NCBI RefSeq assembly: GCF_000007665.1
Contig: NC_006087.1
Coordinates: forward strand, 930,001 to 994,000
Length of the DNA stretch: 64,000 nucleotides
Direction: 5' to 3'
Source of the DNA: Leifsonia xyli subsp. xyli str. CTCB07
Lineage (GTDB): Bacteria > Actinomycetota > Actinomycetes > Actinomycetales > Microbacteriaceae
Under the pieces are notes generated by a model. It was given only the letters and a program-made list of their open reading frames with translations. It searched no databases and was not told where the DNA came from. Every line of letters starts with the position of its first letter. Position 1 is the stretch's first letter. Below are positions 48,027-57,573 of the stretch, one piece after another. A program made the translations under genes and the position numbers.

Positions 48027-49427
48027 CTACGACCGCTCCGCCGTGCCCCGTGCCGCCTTCACCGTCTCCCACGCCGCCAGCGCCGCGCGCCGGGTCTCCG
48101 CAAGGTCGACCAGCGGCTCCGGATAGTCCGCCGTGTCCCACTCCGGCACCCAGCGCCGCACGTAGTCGCCGTGCGGATCGAACTTCTCGCGCTGTACCTC
48201 GGGGTTGAACACCCGGAAGTAGGGCGCCGTGTCCGCACCCGACCCGGCCACCCACTGCCAGTTGAACGGGTTGCTCGCGGGGTCGGCGTCGACCAGGGTG
48301 TCCCAGAACCACTGTTCGCCCCGGCGCCAGTCGATCAGCAGGTTCTTCGTCAGAAAGGACGCGGCGACCATGCGCACGCGGTTGTGCATGACGCCGGTTC
48401 TCCACAGTTCGCGCATTCCGGCGTCCACGAGCGGGACGCCGGTGCGACCCTGCTGCCAGGCCCTCAGCGCGCTCGGGTGGAGCCGGGGCCACGGAAAGGA
48501 GTCGTATTCACGGTGGATGTTGACCGTTGCCAGCGCCGGACGCTCGAAATACGTGTGATAAGCGAACTCGCGCCAGCCGAGCTCGCTCAGGAAGGTCGCC
48601 GCCCCCTCCGCTGTCGACCGGTCGCGCGCCGCCGCCGTCGCGTGCCAGACCTGGAAGGGGCTGAGCTCGCCCCAGCGCAGGCGCGGCGAGAGCCGCGAGG
48701 TGGCCGCGATGCCGGGCACGTCCCGTTCGGCCCGGTAACGGGCAAGACCCTCGCCGAGAAAAGCCGACAGTTCGCGGTGCGCCGCGCGCTCGCCCGGCTT
48801 CCAGGTCTCGCGCAGACCGTCCGCCCAGTCTGGATGCACCGGCAGCAGTTTGAGCTCGTCCAGCTCCAGTGACGGCAGGCTCGGTCCGGGCCGCAGCCTC
48901 CGCAGCGCCGGCAGCGGCCTCCGCGGCTCCGGCCTCGCCAGACAGGCCCGCCAGAACGGTGTGTAGACGGAGAACGCCGTCCCCGATCCGGTCCGTACCG
49001 TCCACGGTTCGAAGAGCAGATTCGCGCCGAAGCTGTTCGCCACGAGCCCGGTGTCCCGCGCGGCGGACTTCACGCGCTCGTCCACCCGCCGCTCGCCCTC
49101 GCCATAGCGCCGGTTCCAGAAGACGGCCCCGGCATCCACCTCGGCCAGCACCTCGGCCAGCACCCGTTCGGCTGGTCCGGTTCGGATCGCCAGGGCGGAA
49201 CCGGCGCGGCCGATGGACTCCTCGAGCGAGGTCAGCGAGTGGTGCAGCCACCACCGTGCTGCCTCGCCGGGGGAGCGAAGGCCGGGAGAGTCCTCGTCCC
49301 AGACGTACAGGCAGATCACCGGCCGCCCCGACTCCGCCGCCGCGTGCAGGGCCGGGTTGTCTGCGAGGCGCAGATCGTCGCGGAACCAGACGACGGCGGG
49401 ACGGTCGTCGGCGTTCGTCTTCCTCAC
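48027..49427 (-). CDS. phr: Deoxyribodipyrimidine photolyase
   Basis: 466 aa, GTG start. Light-driven repair of cyclobutane pyrimidine dimers. N-terminal cofactor domain VVWFRDDLRLADNPAL; FAD domain with TSRLSPRLRWGELSPFQVWH (about 250), GWREFAYH, MRELWRTGVMHNRVRM (about 345), DWRRGEQWFWDTLVDADPAS and NPFNWQWVAGSGADTAPYFR (about 395). All FAD and DNA contacts typical for class I are readable. Downstream of the metallo-hydrolase on the same strand. Confidence 0.93.
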   Translation of the reverse strand: MRKTNADDRPAVVWFRDDLRLADNPALHAAAESGRPVICLYVWDEDSPGLRSPGEAARWWLHHSLTSLEESIGRAGSALAIRTGPAERVLAEVLAEVDAGAVFWNRRYGEGERRVDERVKSAARDTGLVANSFGANLLFEPWTVRTGSGTAFSVYTPFWRACLARPEPRRPLPALRRLRPGPSLPSLELDELKLLPVHPDWADGLRETWKPGERAAHRELSAFLGEGLARYRAERDVPGIAATSRLSPRLRWGELSPFQVWHATAAARDRSTAEGAATFLSELGWREFAYHTYFERPALATVNIHREYDSFPWPRLHPSALRAWQQGRTGVPLVDAGMRELWRTGVMHNRVRMVAASFLTKNLLIDWRRGEQWFWDTLVDADPASNPFNWQWVAGSGADTAPYFRVFNPEVQREKFDPHGDYVRRWVPEWDTADYPEPLVDLAETRRAALAAWETVKAARGTAERS

Positions 49428-49458
49428 TGTGTTCGCCTTCCCTGCGGTGTCGTCCTGC

Positions 49459-50098
49459 TCACAGGTCGAGGGTGTCGCCGGGCTCGAGCGGGAAGAACTC
49501 GCCGCCGTTCTGTTCCGTCGCCCAGCCGATCCGCGCGTTCGCGAGGTCTTTGCCCGCGCGGGAGAGCACCATCTCGTGAGTCGGGAAGCTTCGTTTGGGT
49601 TTCACCGCGAGCACGTAGTCCATCGTCTCGGCCAGCTTCAGCCAGGGCGCGCCCGCGGGCGCCGCCAGCACATCCACCTCGACATCCTTTCGGGACGGCG
49701 AAGGAGTCGCCGCCGTAGTACAGCTCGCCGTTGACGAGCACACCGAGATTGTCGACCACCGGGATGCTCTCGTGGATGATCGCGTGCTTTCCGCCGAAGA
49801 ACCGCAGCGTGAACAGGCCCGCCGTCACGGTGTCGCCCGCATGCACCACCGTGATCGTGAAGTCCCTCGCCGCTGTGGCGACCCCCTCCGGCGCGAAGAT
49901 CGGCGCTTCGGGATTGAGGTCGAGGATGCGGCCCAGATGTTCGGGGGTCCAGTGGTCGGCGTGCTCGTGAGTAATGACGACGGCGGCCGTGTTCACCGTC
50001 TCGGTGAGCGGTGAGGTGAAGGAGCCCGGGTCCAGGAAGAGCTTCCTTCCCGAGTCTTCGAGGAGCAGCGCGGCGTGTTCGAACTTCGTGAGTCTCAT
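49459..50098 (-). pseudogene. MBL-fold metallo-hydrolase (UPF0173-like), frameshifted
   Basis: ATG 50098: MRLTKFEHAALLLEDSGRKL, metal motif ITHEHADHW (about 40), VVHAGDTV, YYGGDSFAVPK. At about 49693 an extra A shifts the frame; DVEVDVLAAPAGAPWLKLAE to FFPLEPGDTLDL follows in the next frame. About 212 aa when joined. Substrate unknown. Ends 31 bp before the photolyase start, so probably one operon. Confidence 0.83.
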
Positions 50099-50249
50099 GC
50101 TCTGTATCTTCCTCCTCCCTGCGGTCCAGCCCTTTGCCGAATCGGGGAGACAGGTGTGGAATCGCGGCACTCGCGCGACACACCCGGGCGGGATGTCCCG
50201 TTTTGGTGCGGCGAAGTCCCCTGTGTCATGATTGACGAGTTGCAAATCC

Positions 50250-50323
50250 GGCCCCATCGTCTAGCGGCCTAGGACGTCGCCCTCTCACGGCGGTAACGCG
50301 GGTTCAAATCCCGCTGGGGTCAC
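50250..50323 (+). tRNA. tRNA-Glu, anticodon CTC
   Basis: GGCCCCATCGTCTAGCGG start, anticodon loop CCTCTCA, T arm GCGGGTTCAAATCCCGC, acceptor closing TGGGGTC with discriminator A. CCA is not encoded. One G-T pair in the acceptor. Confidence 0.95.
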
Positions 50324-50333
50324 AACATAGGGA

Positions 50334-50368
50334 AGCCTTCCCGGGCACGCGTGCCGGGAAGGCTTTTC
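50334..50368 (+). terminator. Terminator of tRNA-Glu
   Basis: AAGCCTTCCCGG and CCGGGAAGGCTT form a 12-bp stem over GCACGCGTG, followed by TTTT. Confidence 0.88.
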
Positions 50369-50692
50369 CGTCAGCGGTGGAGGGGAACGTGGGCCCTCGT
50401 TCGGCCTGGCGAATCGCCGCCTTCACTTCGCCGTCTCCGCTCCTGCATCCCTGACCTCTTCTTCGGGGAACGCCCGGCCGACACGGCCGGTCGGGGTCTC
50501 CGCCACACGTTCGGCGGCGCCGGGACGTAGCGGTAGCGCTCTCCGGAGGCGAGCCGGATCCCGAGCGCGTTCCGGCTGGGATCGTGGCCGGGACGCGATT
50601 ATCGTGCTCTCGAAGCGTTCGTGGCGCAGAGGCGCACGATATGTCGGCGTTCCATGAGGAGATGCCCAGGGGAGCCTGCCTAGAGTGGTAGC
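50369..50692. other. Intergenic region between tRNA-Glu and the ankyrin lipoprotein
   Basis: On the minus strand LGIRLASGERYRYVPAPPNV looks protein-like around 50520-50580 but has no start or continuing frame. Otherwise nothing recognisable; GGAG-type RBS is lacking close to the ATG at 50693. Confidence 0.4.
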
Positions 50693-51457
50693 ATGACTGA
50701 GATTCGATATGTCAGATTGCTGACCCTCGTTCTGGCATCCAGCGTTCTGCTGGCGGGCTGCTCAAGCGCGGTTCCGACGACGCCGGTCCGCTCGGCGACC
50801 CCGAGCGCAGCGGCGACCCCGACGGCCACTCCCGTCGTTCCGCCGACCGTGAACCCGGCTGCGACCGCGAGCCTGCACGCGGCCGCCCGGTCGGGGGACG
50901 CGGAGGCGGTCCGCAGCGCTCTCGCCGCGGGCGCGGCCATCGAGGACCGGGGCGAGGGGGGCAGAACACCTCTGGTGGAAGCGGCCAAAGGCAACCATGT
51001 CGAGGCCGCTCGGGCCCTCATCGAGGCGGGCGCCGATGTGAATGCGAAGGACGACATCCAGGACTCCGCCTACCTGTACGCCGGGGCGGAGGGCTACCTG
51101 GAGATCCTGCGGATGACCCTCACCACCGGCGCGGACGTGAATGCGAAGAACCGTTTCAATGGCACCGCGCTCATCCCGGCGTCCGAGCATGCGCACACGG
51201 AAGTGGTGCGGATGCTCATCGCTGCGGGCGTCGACCTCGACCACGTGAACACCCCCGGCTGGACGGCGATGCAAGAGGCGATCGTGCTGGGCAACGGCGG
51301 CGCGGGGGCGCAGGATGTCGTCCGCCAGCTGCTCGCCGCTGGCGCCAATCCGGACATCCGCGACTCCCGCGGACGCACCTCGCTCTGCAACGCCACCCGC
51401 CTGGGCTTCGGCGCCATCGCCTCCCAGCTGCGAGCCGCCGGCGCGACCGGCTGCTGA
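50693..51457 (+). CDS. Ankyrin-repeat lipoprotein
   Basis: 254 aa. Lipoprotein signal with lipobox LAGC at about 19-22 (LVLASSVLLAGCSS), then a Thr/Pro/Ala linker to residue 60 and five ankyrin units (for example TASLHAAARSGDAEAVRSAL, GRTPLVEAAKGNHVEAARAL, GADVNAKDDIQDSAYLYAGA, TALIPASEHAHTEVVRMLI). Protein-binding scaffold on the outer face of the membrane. Standing alone, no operon partner visible. Confidence 0.85.
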   Translation: MTEIRYVRLLTLVLASSVLLAGCSSAVPTTPVRSATPSAAATPTATPVVPPTVNPAATASLHAAARSGDAEAVRSALAAGAAIEDRGEGGRTPLVEAAKGNHVEAARALIEAGADVNAKDDIQDSAYLYAGAEGYLEILRMTLTTGADVNAKNRFNGTALIPASEHAHTEVVRMLIAAGVDLDHVNTPGWTAMQEAIVLGNGGAGAQDVVRQLLAAGANPDIRDSRGRTSLCNATRLGFGAIASQLRAAGATGC

Positions 51458-51747
51458 CGGCAGGCCGCCGGCAGCCTCGATGGGTGTCGGCTGGACCCCT
51501 TGCCTCGGTCGCGTCCCCTCGCAGCTGCCGTGTCGGGCCTCTTTTGACCTCACAAGCCGCCGAGACGCCCGGCGGTTGTGCCGTTCCTCCTCTCGGTCGA
51601 TGCGTTTTCCGGCACTCAATCACCTCCCCGCCGCACTGAGATGGGCGATGCTGTGCCGCACAATCCCCTTCGACCCCCCCCGCGCGTCATGCAATGTTCT
51701 CTTGCAAAGAGTTTGATTCTCAGCAGAAGGATTCACAGGGTATTCAG

Positions 51748-53197
51748 TTGAACGAAAATATTCTCGACAGAGTCTCATCCGTGAGCGTGGGACGTCGCGG
51801 GATCGTGAGGGCCGCGGCCTGGGCGACCCCCGCCATCGTCGCTTCCACGGCTCTGCCCGCCGTCGCCTCGTCGACACGGCACGCACTCGCGTTCGGTAAC
51901 TCCGCCCACACCGCGTCCGCCTGCGGACGGCTCCAGAACGTGACCGTCCACGTCACGACGAATGGTGCAGCGGCGTCGAACGTGAGCGTGACCGTCACCC
52001 TGCCGAGCGGATTCACCTTCCGCGGGGGAGCCGCCAGCTTCACAGACGGCAGGACGCTGCCGGAGCGATCGTTGTTCCCGAGATCGCGGTCCCTGCGACT
52101 CCGGGAGAGATGACGATCCAGGCCGTCGCCGCAGCGCTCGGCCTGACGGCGAGCGTGAAGCTCACCGTCCAGCCCGGAGGCGGGAACGCCTACCTCGCTG
52201 TGCGCAACGGCTCACAGTCCATCGTCTCCGCCGTAGGGGTGCCCGCCGGGTCGACTCCGGTCTGGGGCCGGTGGTTCCTGACTCCGGACGCTGACGTCGT
52301 CGACGGGGCCAGCGGCGCCGTCGTGATCTCGGATGTCGCGGCGGTGAGCAGCGGCTTCCTCTGGGGCACGAATGAGCTGCGGATGGGCTTCACGCGCAAG
52401 GACGGAACATCCGGCTACGCATTCTTCCTGGGGGCGGAACGGACGATCGTTCCCACCTCCGGCGTTCCGAACGGCTCCCGTCCGCTCTGGGGCTCGTGGT
52501 TCCTGACCGAGGACGGCCGGATTCTCGAAGGGAGCGGTGGAGGAGTGTGGGCCACCGACGTGGCAGAGACCGGGCTCGGTCACAGTGCCACCGATGCGTC
52601 GGAGATGATTTTCCCGCTCCGTCACGCCGATGGCAACTGCGAGTACATCGTGATCCGGCAGAACATTCCGAGCGTCCAGGCGCCGGTCAACGTCCCCGCG
52701 GGCTCGACGCCGCTCTGGGGCTCCTGCTTCCTGACGTCCTCGGGGGGACGTGGTCGAGGGCCAGACCGGTCGGACACTGGCCTCCGGCGTTGCGGAAGTC
52801 GGCCAGGGAGCCGACTGGGCGACTGGCGAGCGAGGGCTGCCGATGCTTATGCGCGATGGCTCGCTCGCCTATATTCGCCTCAACGCGAACAGCGTCAGCG
52901 TGAGCCCGGCCATCAACGTCTCAGCGAGCGGCCGTCCGGTCTGGGGATGGTGGTTCCTCGACAACGGGAACCTCATCAACGGCAGCGACGGGTCCGTCAT
53001 CGCGCGCGACGTCGACACCTACGGAGAAGGATTCCGGACCGCGGAAAACGAGATGTCGTTGCCGCTGCGCTACACCGCCCCCGGGCGGAACCGGTCCGAT
53101 CCCGCCGTTGGCTCCGGCCGGCGGCGGGCACCGGTTTCCGCGGAACTCGATAGTCTCGCTCTGGGAGAATCCGGTGACGAAGGACGAGACGGAATGA
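51748..53197 (+). pseudogene. Tat-exported protein with four WGxWFL repeats, frameshifted
   Basis: TTG 51748 (AGGG upstream) or ATG 51694. Tat-type leader VGRRGIVRAAAWATPAIVAS, then a beta-rich part VTVHVTTNGAAASNVSVTVT. Frame changes at about 52060 (VPEIAVPATPGEMTIQA follows), at about 52745 (extra G) and perhaps at about 53087 (extra C). About 75-residue repeats: STPVWGRWFLTPD, SRPLWGSWFLTED, STPLWGSCFLTSS, GRPVWGWWFLDNG, each followed by an acidic Gly-rich turn. With the third repair the gene ends in ATGA at the kinase start. No family recognised. Confidence 0.7.
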
Positions 53198-54318
53198 GAA
53201 CACCGAACGGCAGCGGCCACCTCCGTCTGGAGTGGACACTCTTCCTGGTTCCCACCGCTGTGCTGACCGCCTTGGACCTGCTGGTGGCCGTGCCCTCCTG
53301 GCGGGCTGCCGTCTTCCTCATCGTCCCGGCGATCGGGGCCCTCCTCCTCTGGCGACGAGGGGACATCGGCCTCGCCGGACTTCTCTCGCTCGCCCTCTCG
53401 GCGACCTTCGTCGGCGCGGGCTTCGTCTCCTCGTTCGCTCTGGGCGAAGCGCTCGTCTTGCTGGTCGTCCTCGCGCTCGGCGTGAAAGAGGCGACCGGTG
53501 TCCGTCGCTGGCTCTCCGTCGCCGTGGTCGCGCTCGCCGCGCTCGTGCTCCCGTTCCGGGTCGGCGGCGACGTGAATTTGGCGGTTCTGATGGTCGCGGT
53601 CGTCACGTTCGCGGCCGGCCTCGGCGTCGTGCTCCGCAATCTGGACGCGCGCCGACGGCTCGCGGTGGCCGCAGCGACGCAGGAGCAGCGGGACCAGCTG
53701 GCGCGGGAGCTGCACGATGAGATCACCAACCAGATCGCCGGCATCGTGCTGACGACGCAAGCCGTCCGGCGTGACCGTCCGCCGGGGGACGGTGGGCTGG
53801 ACGCGGACCTGGAGGCGATAGAGGCCGCCGGCGCCGAAGCCCTCCGCCGGATGCGCCGGTGGGCCTCCGCCTTGCGGGCCCACGACATCGAACAGAACCG
53901 GGAGCTCGGCGGGCACACCTTGGCGGAGATCCCGCGTCTCCTGGAACGCCTCACGGCCGCCTCCGGTGTGGACACCCTCCGGGTCCATCAGACGGTCGAC
54001 CGCCCGGTGGCGGCGGGGGTGCAGGCCGCGGCCTACCGCATCGTGCAGGAGGGGCTCACCAATGTCCAGCGCCACGCGCCCCAGGCCCGCTGGGTGGAGG
54101 TCTCGATCGAGGTCAGCGGCTCCGCTCTGGGGGTGCGGGTGGTGAGCCCGCTCGACTCCGGCGCGACGGCCGTCCCCGTTGCGGGAGCCAGCGGGCTGGG
54201 ACTGCGAGGCATGACGGAGCGGGCGGCGCTGCTGGGCGGGCATGTGACCGCGGGACCCTCCCCGGCCGGCACCTGGTGCGTCGAGGCCCTGCTGCCGCTG
54301 AAGGGAGCGGCCCGATGA
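53194..54318 (+). CDS. NarL-type sensor histidine kinase
   Basis: 374 aa. Six hydrophobic segments in residues 15-150, short coiled linker, HisKA_3 box ELHDEITNQIAGIVLTTQA with the phosphorylated His (about 180), then a HATPase_c end: YRIVQEGLTNVQRHAPQARW (N box, about 285) and SGLGLRGMTERAALLGG (G box). The regulator gene overlaps its stop by 4 bp. Intact, but the partner is broken. Confidence 0.9.
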   Translation: MRTPNGSGHLRLEWTLFLVPTAVLTALDLLVAVPSWRAAVFLIVPAIGALLLWRRGDIGLAGLLSLALSATFVGAGFVSSFALGEALVLLVVLALGVKEATGVRRWLSVAVVALAALVLPFRVGGDVNLAVLMVAVVTFAAGLGVVLRNLDARRRLAVAAATQEQRDQLARELHDEITNQIAGIVLTTQAVRRDRPPGDGGLDADLEAIEAAGAEALRRMRRWASALRAHDIEQNRELGGHTLAEIPRLLERLTAASGVDTLRVHQTVDRPVAAGVQAAAYRIVQEGLTNVQRHAPQARWVEVSIEVSGSALGVRVVSPLDSGATAVPVAGASGLGLRGMTERAALLGGHVTAGPSPAGTWCVEALLPLKGAAR

Positions 54319-54961
54319 TCCGTGTGCTGATCGCCGACGACCCCCCGCCGTGCGGGCCAGCGTCGCGCGCATCCTGTCGGCCGAGCCCGACATCGAGGTG
54401 GTGGCGGAGTGCGCGGACGGTCTGGCGGCCCTGGTCTGTGCGCGGGAGCTCGCACCGGACGTGGCCATCGTCGACATCCGGATGCCGCGGATGGACGGCC
54501 TGGAACTCACCCGGCAGCTCGCCGGAGCCAGCGCTTCCGTTCCGGTGAAGGTGGTGGTGGCGACCACCTTCGATCTCGACGAATACGTCTACGGCGCACT
54601 GGAGGCGGGGCGTCCGGATTCCTGCTCAAAAGACGCGGGGCCCATCCTGCTCGTCGAGGCGGTGCGTGCGGCCGTCTCCGGCGACCAGCTCATCAGCCCC
54701 TCCGTCACGGTGCGTCTCCTGCGGCATCTCAGCCCACGACCGGAGGTCACGACCGCCGCGGGGCCGCAGCTGACACCCCGCGAGCGGGAGACGGCGGCCC
54801 TGGTCGGGCGCGGACTGACCAATGCCGAGATCTGCGTGGAGCTCGTCATCGCGCTGGGGACGGTGAAATCGCACCTGTCCTCGCTCCAGCTCAAGCTCGG
54901 CGTGCGCAATCGGGTGGAGATCGCGGCGTGGGCCTGGCGCAACGGGCTGCTGAGCCGCTGA
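54315..54961 (+). pseudogene. LuxR/NarL-type response regulator, three indels
   Basis: Starts MIRVLIADD at 54315; one base is missing in the C run at 54342-54350, so the receiver continues in the next frame (ASVARILSAEPDIEVVAECA, phosphoacceptor Asp in AIVDIRMPRMDG). At 54609-54635 a lost G and a gained A turn the expected ASGFLLKDAG into RPDSCSKDAG. The output HTH is whole: LTPRERETAALVGRGLTNAE and LGTVKSHLSSLQLKLGV. Only the first indel blocks translation; the other pair cancels. Confidence 0.78.
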
Positions 54962-55014
54962 ACCGCTTCTGACCCCCTGAAACCCGGTGAACCGCCGAAA
55001 ACGTGGTGAACCGC
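54960..55014. repeat. Three GAACCGC direct repeats
   Basis: GAACCGC at 54960-54966, 54989-54995 and 55008-55014; the last two extend to GGTGAACCGC and are 19 bp apart. They sit between the response-regulator end and the DUF418 gene and could be regulator binding sites. Confidence 0.45.
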
Positions 55015-55116
55015 TGCGCCTGCCGAAGACCGGCCATTCGGCTGATGCGACAGTCTGGCGCGCTTGGCGACGCTGGTTCTACGGTCCTCATCGGCCCCCG
55101 GAAAGGAACAGCACCC

Positions 55117-56211
55117 GTGTATCAGACCTCCACACCGATCCCACCCGCTGCGAACGGAACAGCCGCGCCGCGCCGCCTTCCCGCTCTGGATGTCATCCGG
55201 GGCTTCTCCCTCTGCGGCATCATCTTCGTCAACATCGGACCGCTCACCCGCTTCGGCGAGTTCGCCGAGCGGAGTCCGGTCAGCCTGAACGACGCCTCCG
55301 GCTGGATGGAGCTGGTCGTCCATCAACGCTTCTTCGTGCTCTTCTCGCTCCTGTTCGGCATCGGCTTCGCGCTGTTCTTCTCATCGGCGCAGAGCCGGAC
55401 GGAACGGCCCCGGCTCGCTCTGCTGCGCAGGCTGCTCCTCCTGCTGGCGATCGGCGTCCCCTTCGCGATTCTCATGCCCGGCTCGGCGTTGCTTCCGTAC
55501 GCGGTCGTCGGCCTGGCCGTGCTGCTGCCGAGCACCTGGCTCCCGCGCTGGCTGGTGGCCGTGGCCGGGGTCGCTTTCGCGGCCGGCGCCCTGGCGTTCG
55601 ACGGCGGACTGTTCCTCATCCCCGGTCTGTTCCTGGTGGGGGCCGCTCTCACCCGCTACGGCGTCGTCTTGCGGCTCGGTGCGTCCCGTACGGGTTCCGC
55701 CCTCGCCTTCCTGGCCTTCGCGGCCGCCTCCCTCCCGGCGCTGCTGTGGCAGCTGAGCGACGGCTTTGAGGCGTCCGGGTTCACGGTGTCCTCCGCCGTT
55801 GCCGGGTTCACCCTGGCCGGGGCCTACCTGTCGCTGCTTTCTCTGCTGATGACGACCCGGGCCGCCGTAGCGTTGGAGACCGTCTTCGTCCCGCTCGGCA
55901 GGATGGCCCTGACGAACTACGTCGCCTCGGCCCCGCTCATGCTTCTCGCCGGGGCTCTGCTCGACCTGCGGCGCTCCGACTCGTGGACGCTTCTGCTGAT
56001 CATCGCTGCGACGGTCCTGGCGGTGCAGTGGATCTGGTCGGCGCTCTGGCTGCGCGCGTTCGCCCAGGGGCCGTTGGAGTGGCTGTGGCGCTGGGGCACC
56101 TGGGGCCAGCGCCCGCCGTTCTTGCGTGGGCGTGAGCGCCACCGCGCCGAAGCGGAAAGCAGCGCACCGAACGAGATGGCCGGACGAGTGGCCGACGGTC
56201 TGCTGCGCTGA
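55117..56211 (+). CDS. DUF418-type membrane protein
   Basis: 364 aa from GTG 55117 with GGAAAGGA about 10 nt upstream; the frame is open to 55003. RLPALDVIRGFSLCGIIFVN is the family opening, and about ten helices follow. The C-terminal DUF418 block shows PLGRMALTNYVASAPLM and ALWLRAFAQGPLEWLWRWGT. The fold is acyltransferase-3-like in arrangement; function unproven. Downstream of the two-component pair and a possible target of it. Confidence 0.83.
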   Translation: MYQTSTPIPPAANGTAAPRRLPALDVIRGFSLCGIIFVNIGPLTRFGEFAERSPVSLNDASGWMELVVHQRFFVLFSLLFGIGFALFFSSAQSRTERPRLALLRRLLLLLAIGVPFAILMPGSALLPYAVVGLAVLLPSTWLPRWLVAVAGVAFAAGALAFDGGLFLIPGLFLVGAALTRYGVVLRLGASRTGSALAFLAFAAASLPALLWQLSDGFEASGFTVSSAVAGFTLAGAYLSLLSLLMTTRAAVALETVFVPLGRMALTNYVASAPLMLLAGALLDLRRSDSWTLLLIIAATVLAVQWIWSALWLRAFAQGPLEWLWRWGTWGQRPPFLRGRERHRAEAESSAPNEMAGRVADGLLR

Positions 56212-56339
56212 TCGACATGGCCGGCGAGCGGGTTCGTCCCGCTCGCCGGCCGCGCTCGGCGCCCCGCGGTTGCCGGGCACGTCGGCCGGTCCGCGCTCGC
56301 ATCGCCGGTGCCCGGCGCGGCACCCCGGCCGCTCCGGTA

Positions 56340-56495
56340 GGATGAAGGATCGCGAAGGGGAGTATCCCGAAGGGCCGCCGAGCCGGCCGCCCGCGTTGTG
56401 TACGTCATCACGGTCCGCTCCGGACCCGGGCACAGCGGCACCGTGAGGGTGCGGGAGAGACTTTCGGGTCCCTCGCCCACAGCTCTCGAAAGGTC
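56340..56495 (+). ncRNA. Probable yybP-ykoY (Mn2+) riboswitch ahead of terC
   Basis: Contains GCGAAGGGGAGTATCCCG (GGGGAGTA at 56357-56364, the L1 signature), CGTCATCACGG at 56403-56413 as L3-like loop, the hairpin GGTCCGCTCCGGACC, and GGGAGAGACTTTCGGGTCCC near the 3' end. Position directly before a TerC gene is the classic context. TAGGAT at 56338 could be the promoter -10. Mn2+ binding is inferred from the family. Confidence 0.68.
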
Positions 56496-56503
56496 TCCGC
56501 TCA

Positions 56504-57553
56504 TTGGAATTGGCCCTCCCGCTCTGGTTCGAGATCGGCAGCTTCGTCATCCTGCTGCTGATCCTCGCATTCGACTTGCTGATCGTCTTCAAGCGGCCGC
56601 ACATCCCGAGCCCGAAGGAATCGGCGCTGTGGGTGTCGTTCTATGTGGCGCTCGCGCTGCTCTTCGCGCTGCTGATGCTGGTGTTCGGGGATGCCGAGCA
56701 CGTCGGGCAGTTCCTCGCCGGCTGGCTGACGGAATACAGCCTGAGCATCGACAACCTCTTCGTGTTCGTCATCATCATGGGCCGCTTTGCTGTCCCACGG
56801 AAATACCAGCAGGAAGTGCTCATGGTGGGCATCATCCTGGCGCTGGTGTTCCGCGGGGTCTTCATCGTCCTCGGCGCCGGTCTCATCGCGAGCTTCTCGT
56901 GGATCTTCTACCTCTTCGGCGCGTTCCTGCTCTGGACGGCCTTCAACCAGGCGTTCGGCAACCACGACGACGAGGGAAAGGACGACAGCTGGTTCATTCG
57001 CTTCGCGCGCAAGCGCCTCAAGGTCTCCGACCAGTACGAGGGCAGCAAGCTCCGCACCACGGTGATGGGCAAGCGGATGTTCACCCCGCTCATCATTGTG
57101 TTCCTCGCGCTCGGCACCACGGACCTGCTGTTCGCGCTCGACTCCATCCCCGCGATCTTCGGCATCACGCAGAGCCCGTTCATCGTGTTCACCGCCAACG
57201 TCTTCGCGCTGATGGGCCTCCGCCAGCTCTACTTCCTGCTCGGGCACCTGCTCGACAAGCTCGTCTACCTCAAGTACGGCATCGCGTTCATCCTCGCGTT
57301 CATCGGCGTGAAGCTCGTCTTCCATGCGATGCACGAGAACGAACTGCCGTTCATCAACGGCGGCGGGCACATCGAATGGGCGCCCGATATCAGCACCTGG
57401 ACCTCGCTCGCCGTGATCGTCGGTGCGATGGGGGTCGCGACGGTCGCTAGTCTGGTGAAGCTGCGTATGAGCGGCGAGACGGTCGCCCACGCCATCCACG
57501 GCGATAACGAGGGCGGCGAGGAGCAGACCATCGAGGCCGCCCCGGCCCCCTAA
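56504..57553 (+). CDS. TerC-family integral membrane metal exporter (Mn2+-linked)
   Basis: 349 aa, TTG start with GAAAGG 8-9 nt upstream. TerC core in about eight helices: TEYSLSIDNLFVFVIIMGRF (about 75-95, the conserved Asp-Asn), ILALVFRGVFIVLGAGLIAS, GTTDLLFALDSIPAIFGIT (about 205) and LRQLYFLLGHLLDKLVYLKY. TerC proteins are implicated in Mn2+ export or metalation of secreted proteins. The upstream RNA supports Mn2+ control. Confidence 0.9.
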   Translation: MELALPLWFEIGSFVILLLILAFDLLIVFKRPHIPSPKESALWVSFYVALALLFALLMLVFGDAEHVGQFLAGWLTEYSLSIDNLFVFVIIMGRFAVPRKYQQEVLMVGIILALVFRGVFIVLGAGLIASFSWIFYLFGAFLLWTAFNQAFGNHDDEGKDDSWFIRFARKRLKVSDQYEGSKLRTTVMGKRMFTPLIIVFLALGTTDLLFALDSIPAIFGITQSPFIVFTANVFALMGLRQLYFLLGHLLDKLVYLKYGIAFILAFIGVKLVFHAMHENELPFINGGGHIEWAPDISTWTSLAVIVGAMGVATVASLVKLRMSGETVAHAIHGDNEGGEEQTIEAAPAP

Positions 57554-57573
57554 TCCCCGGAGGAACCCCGCAC

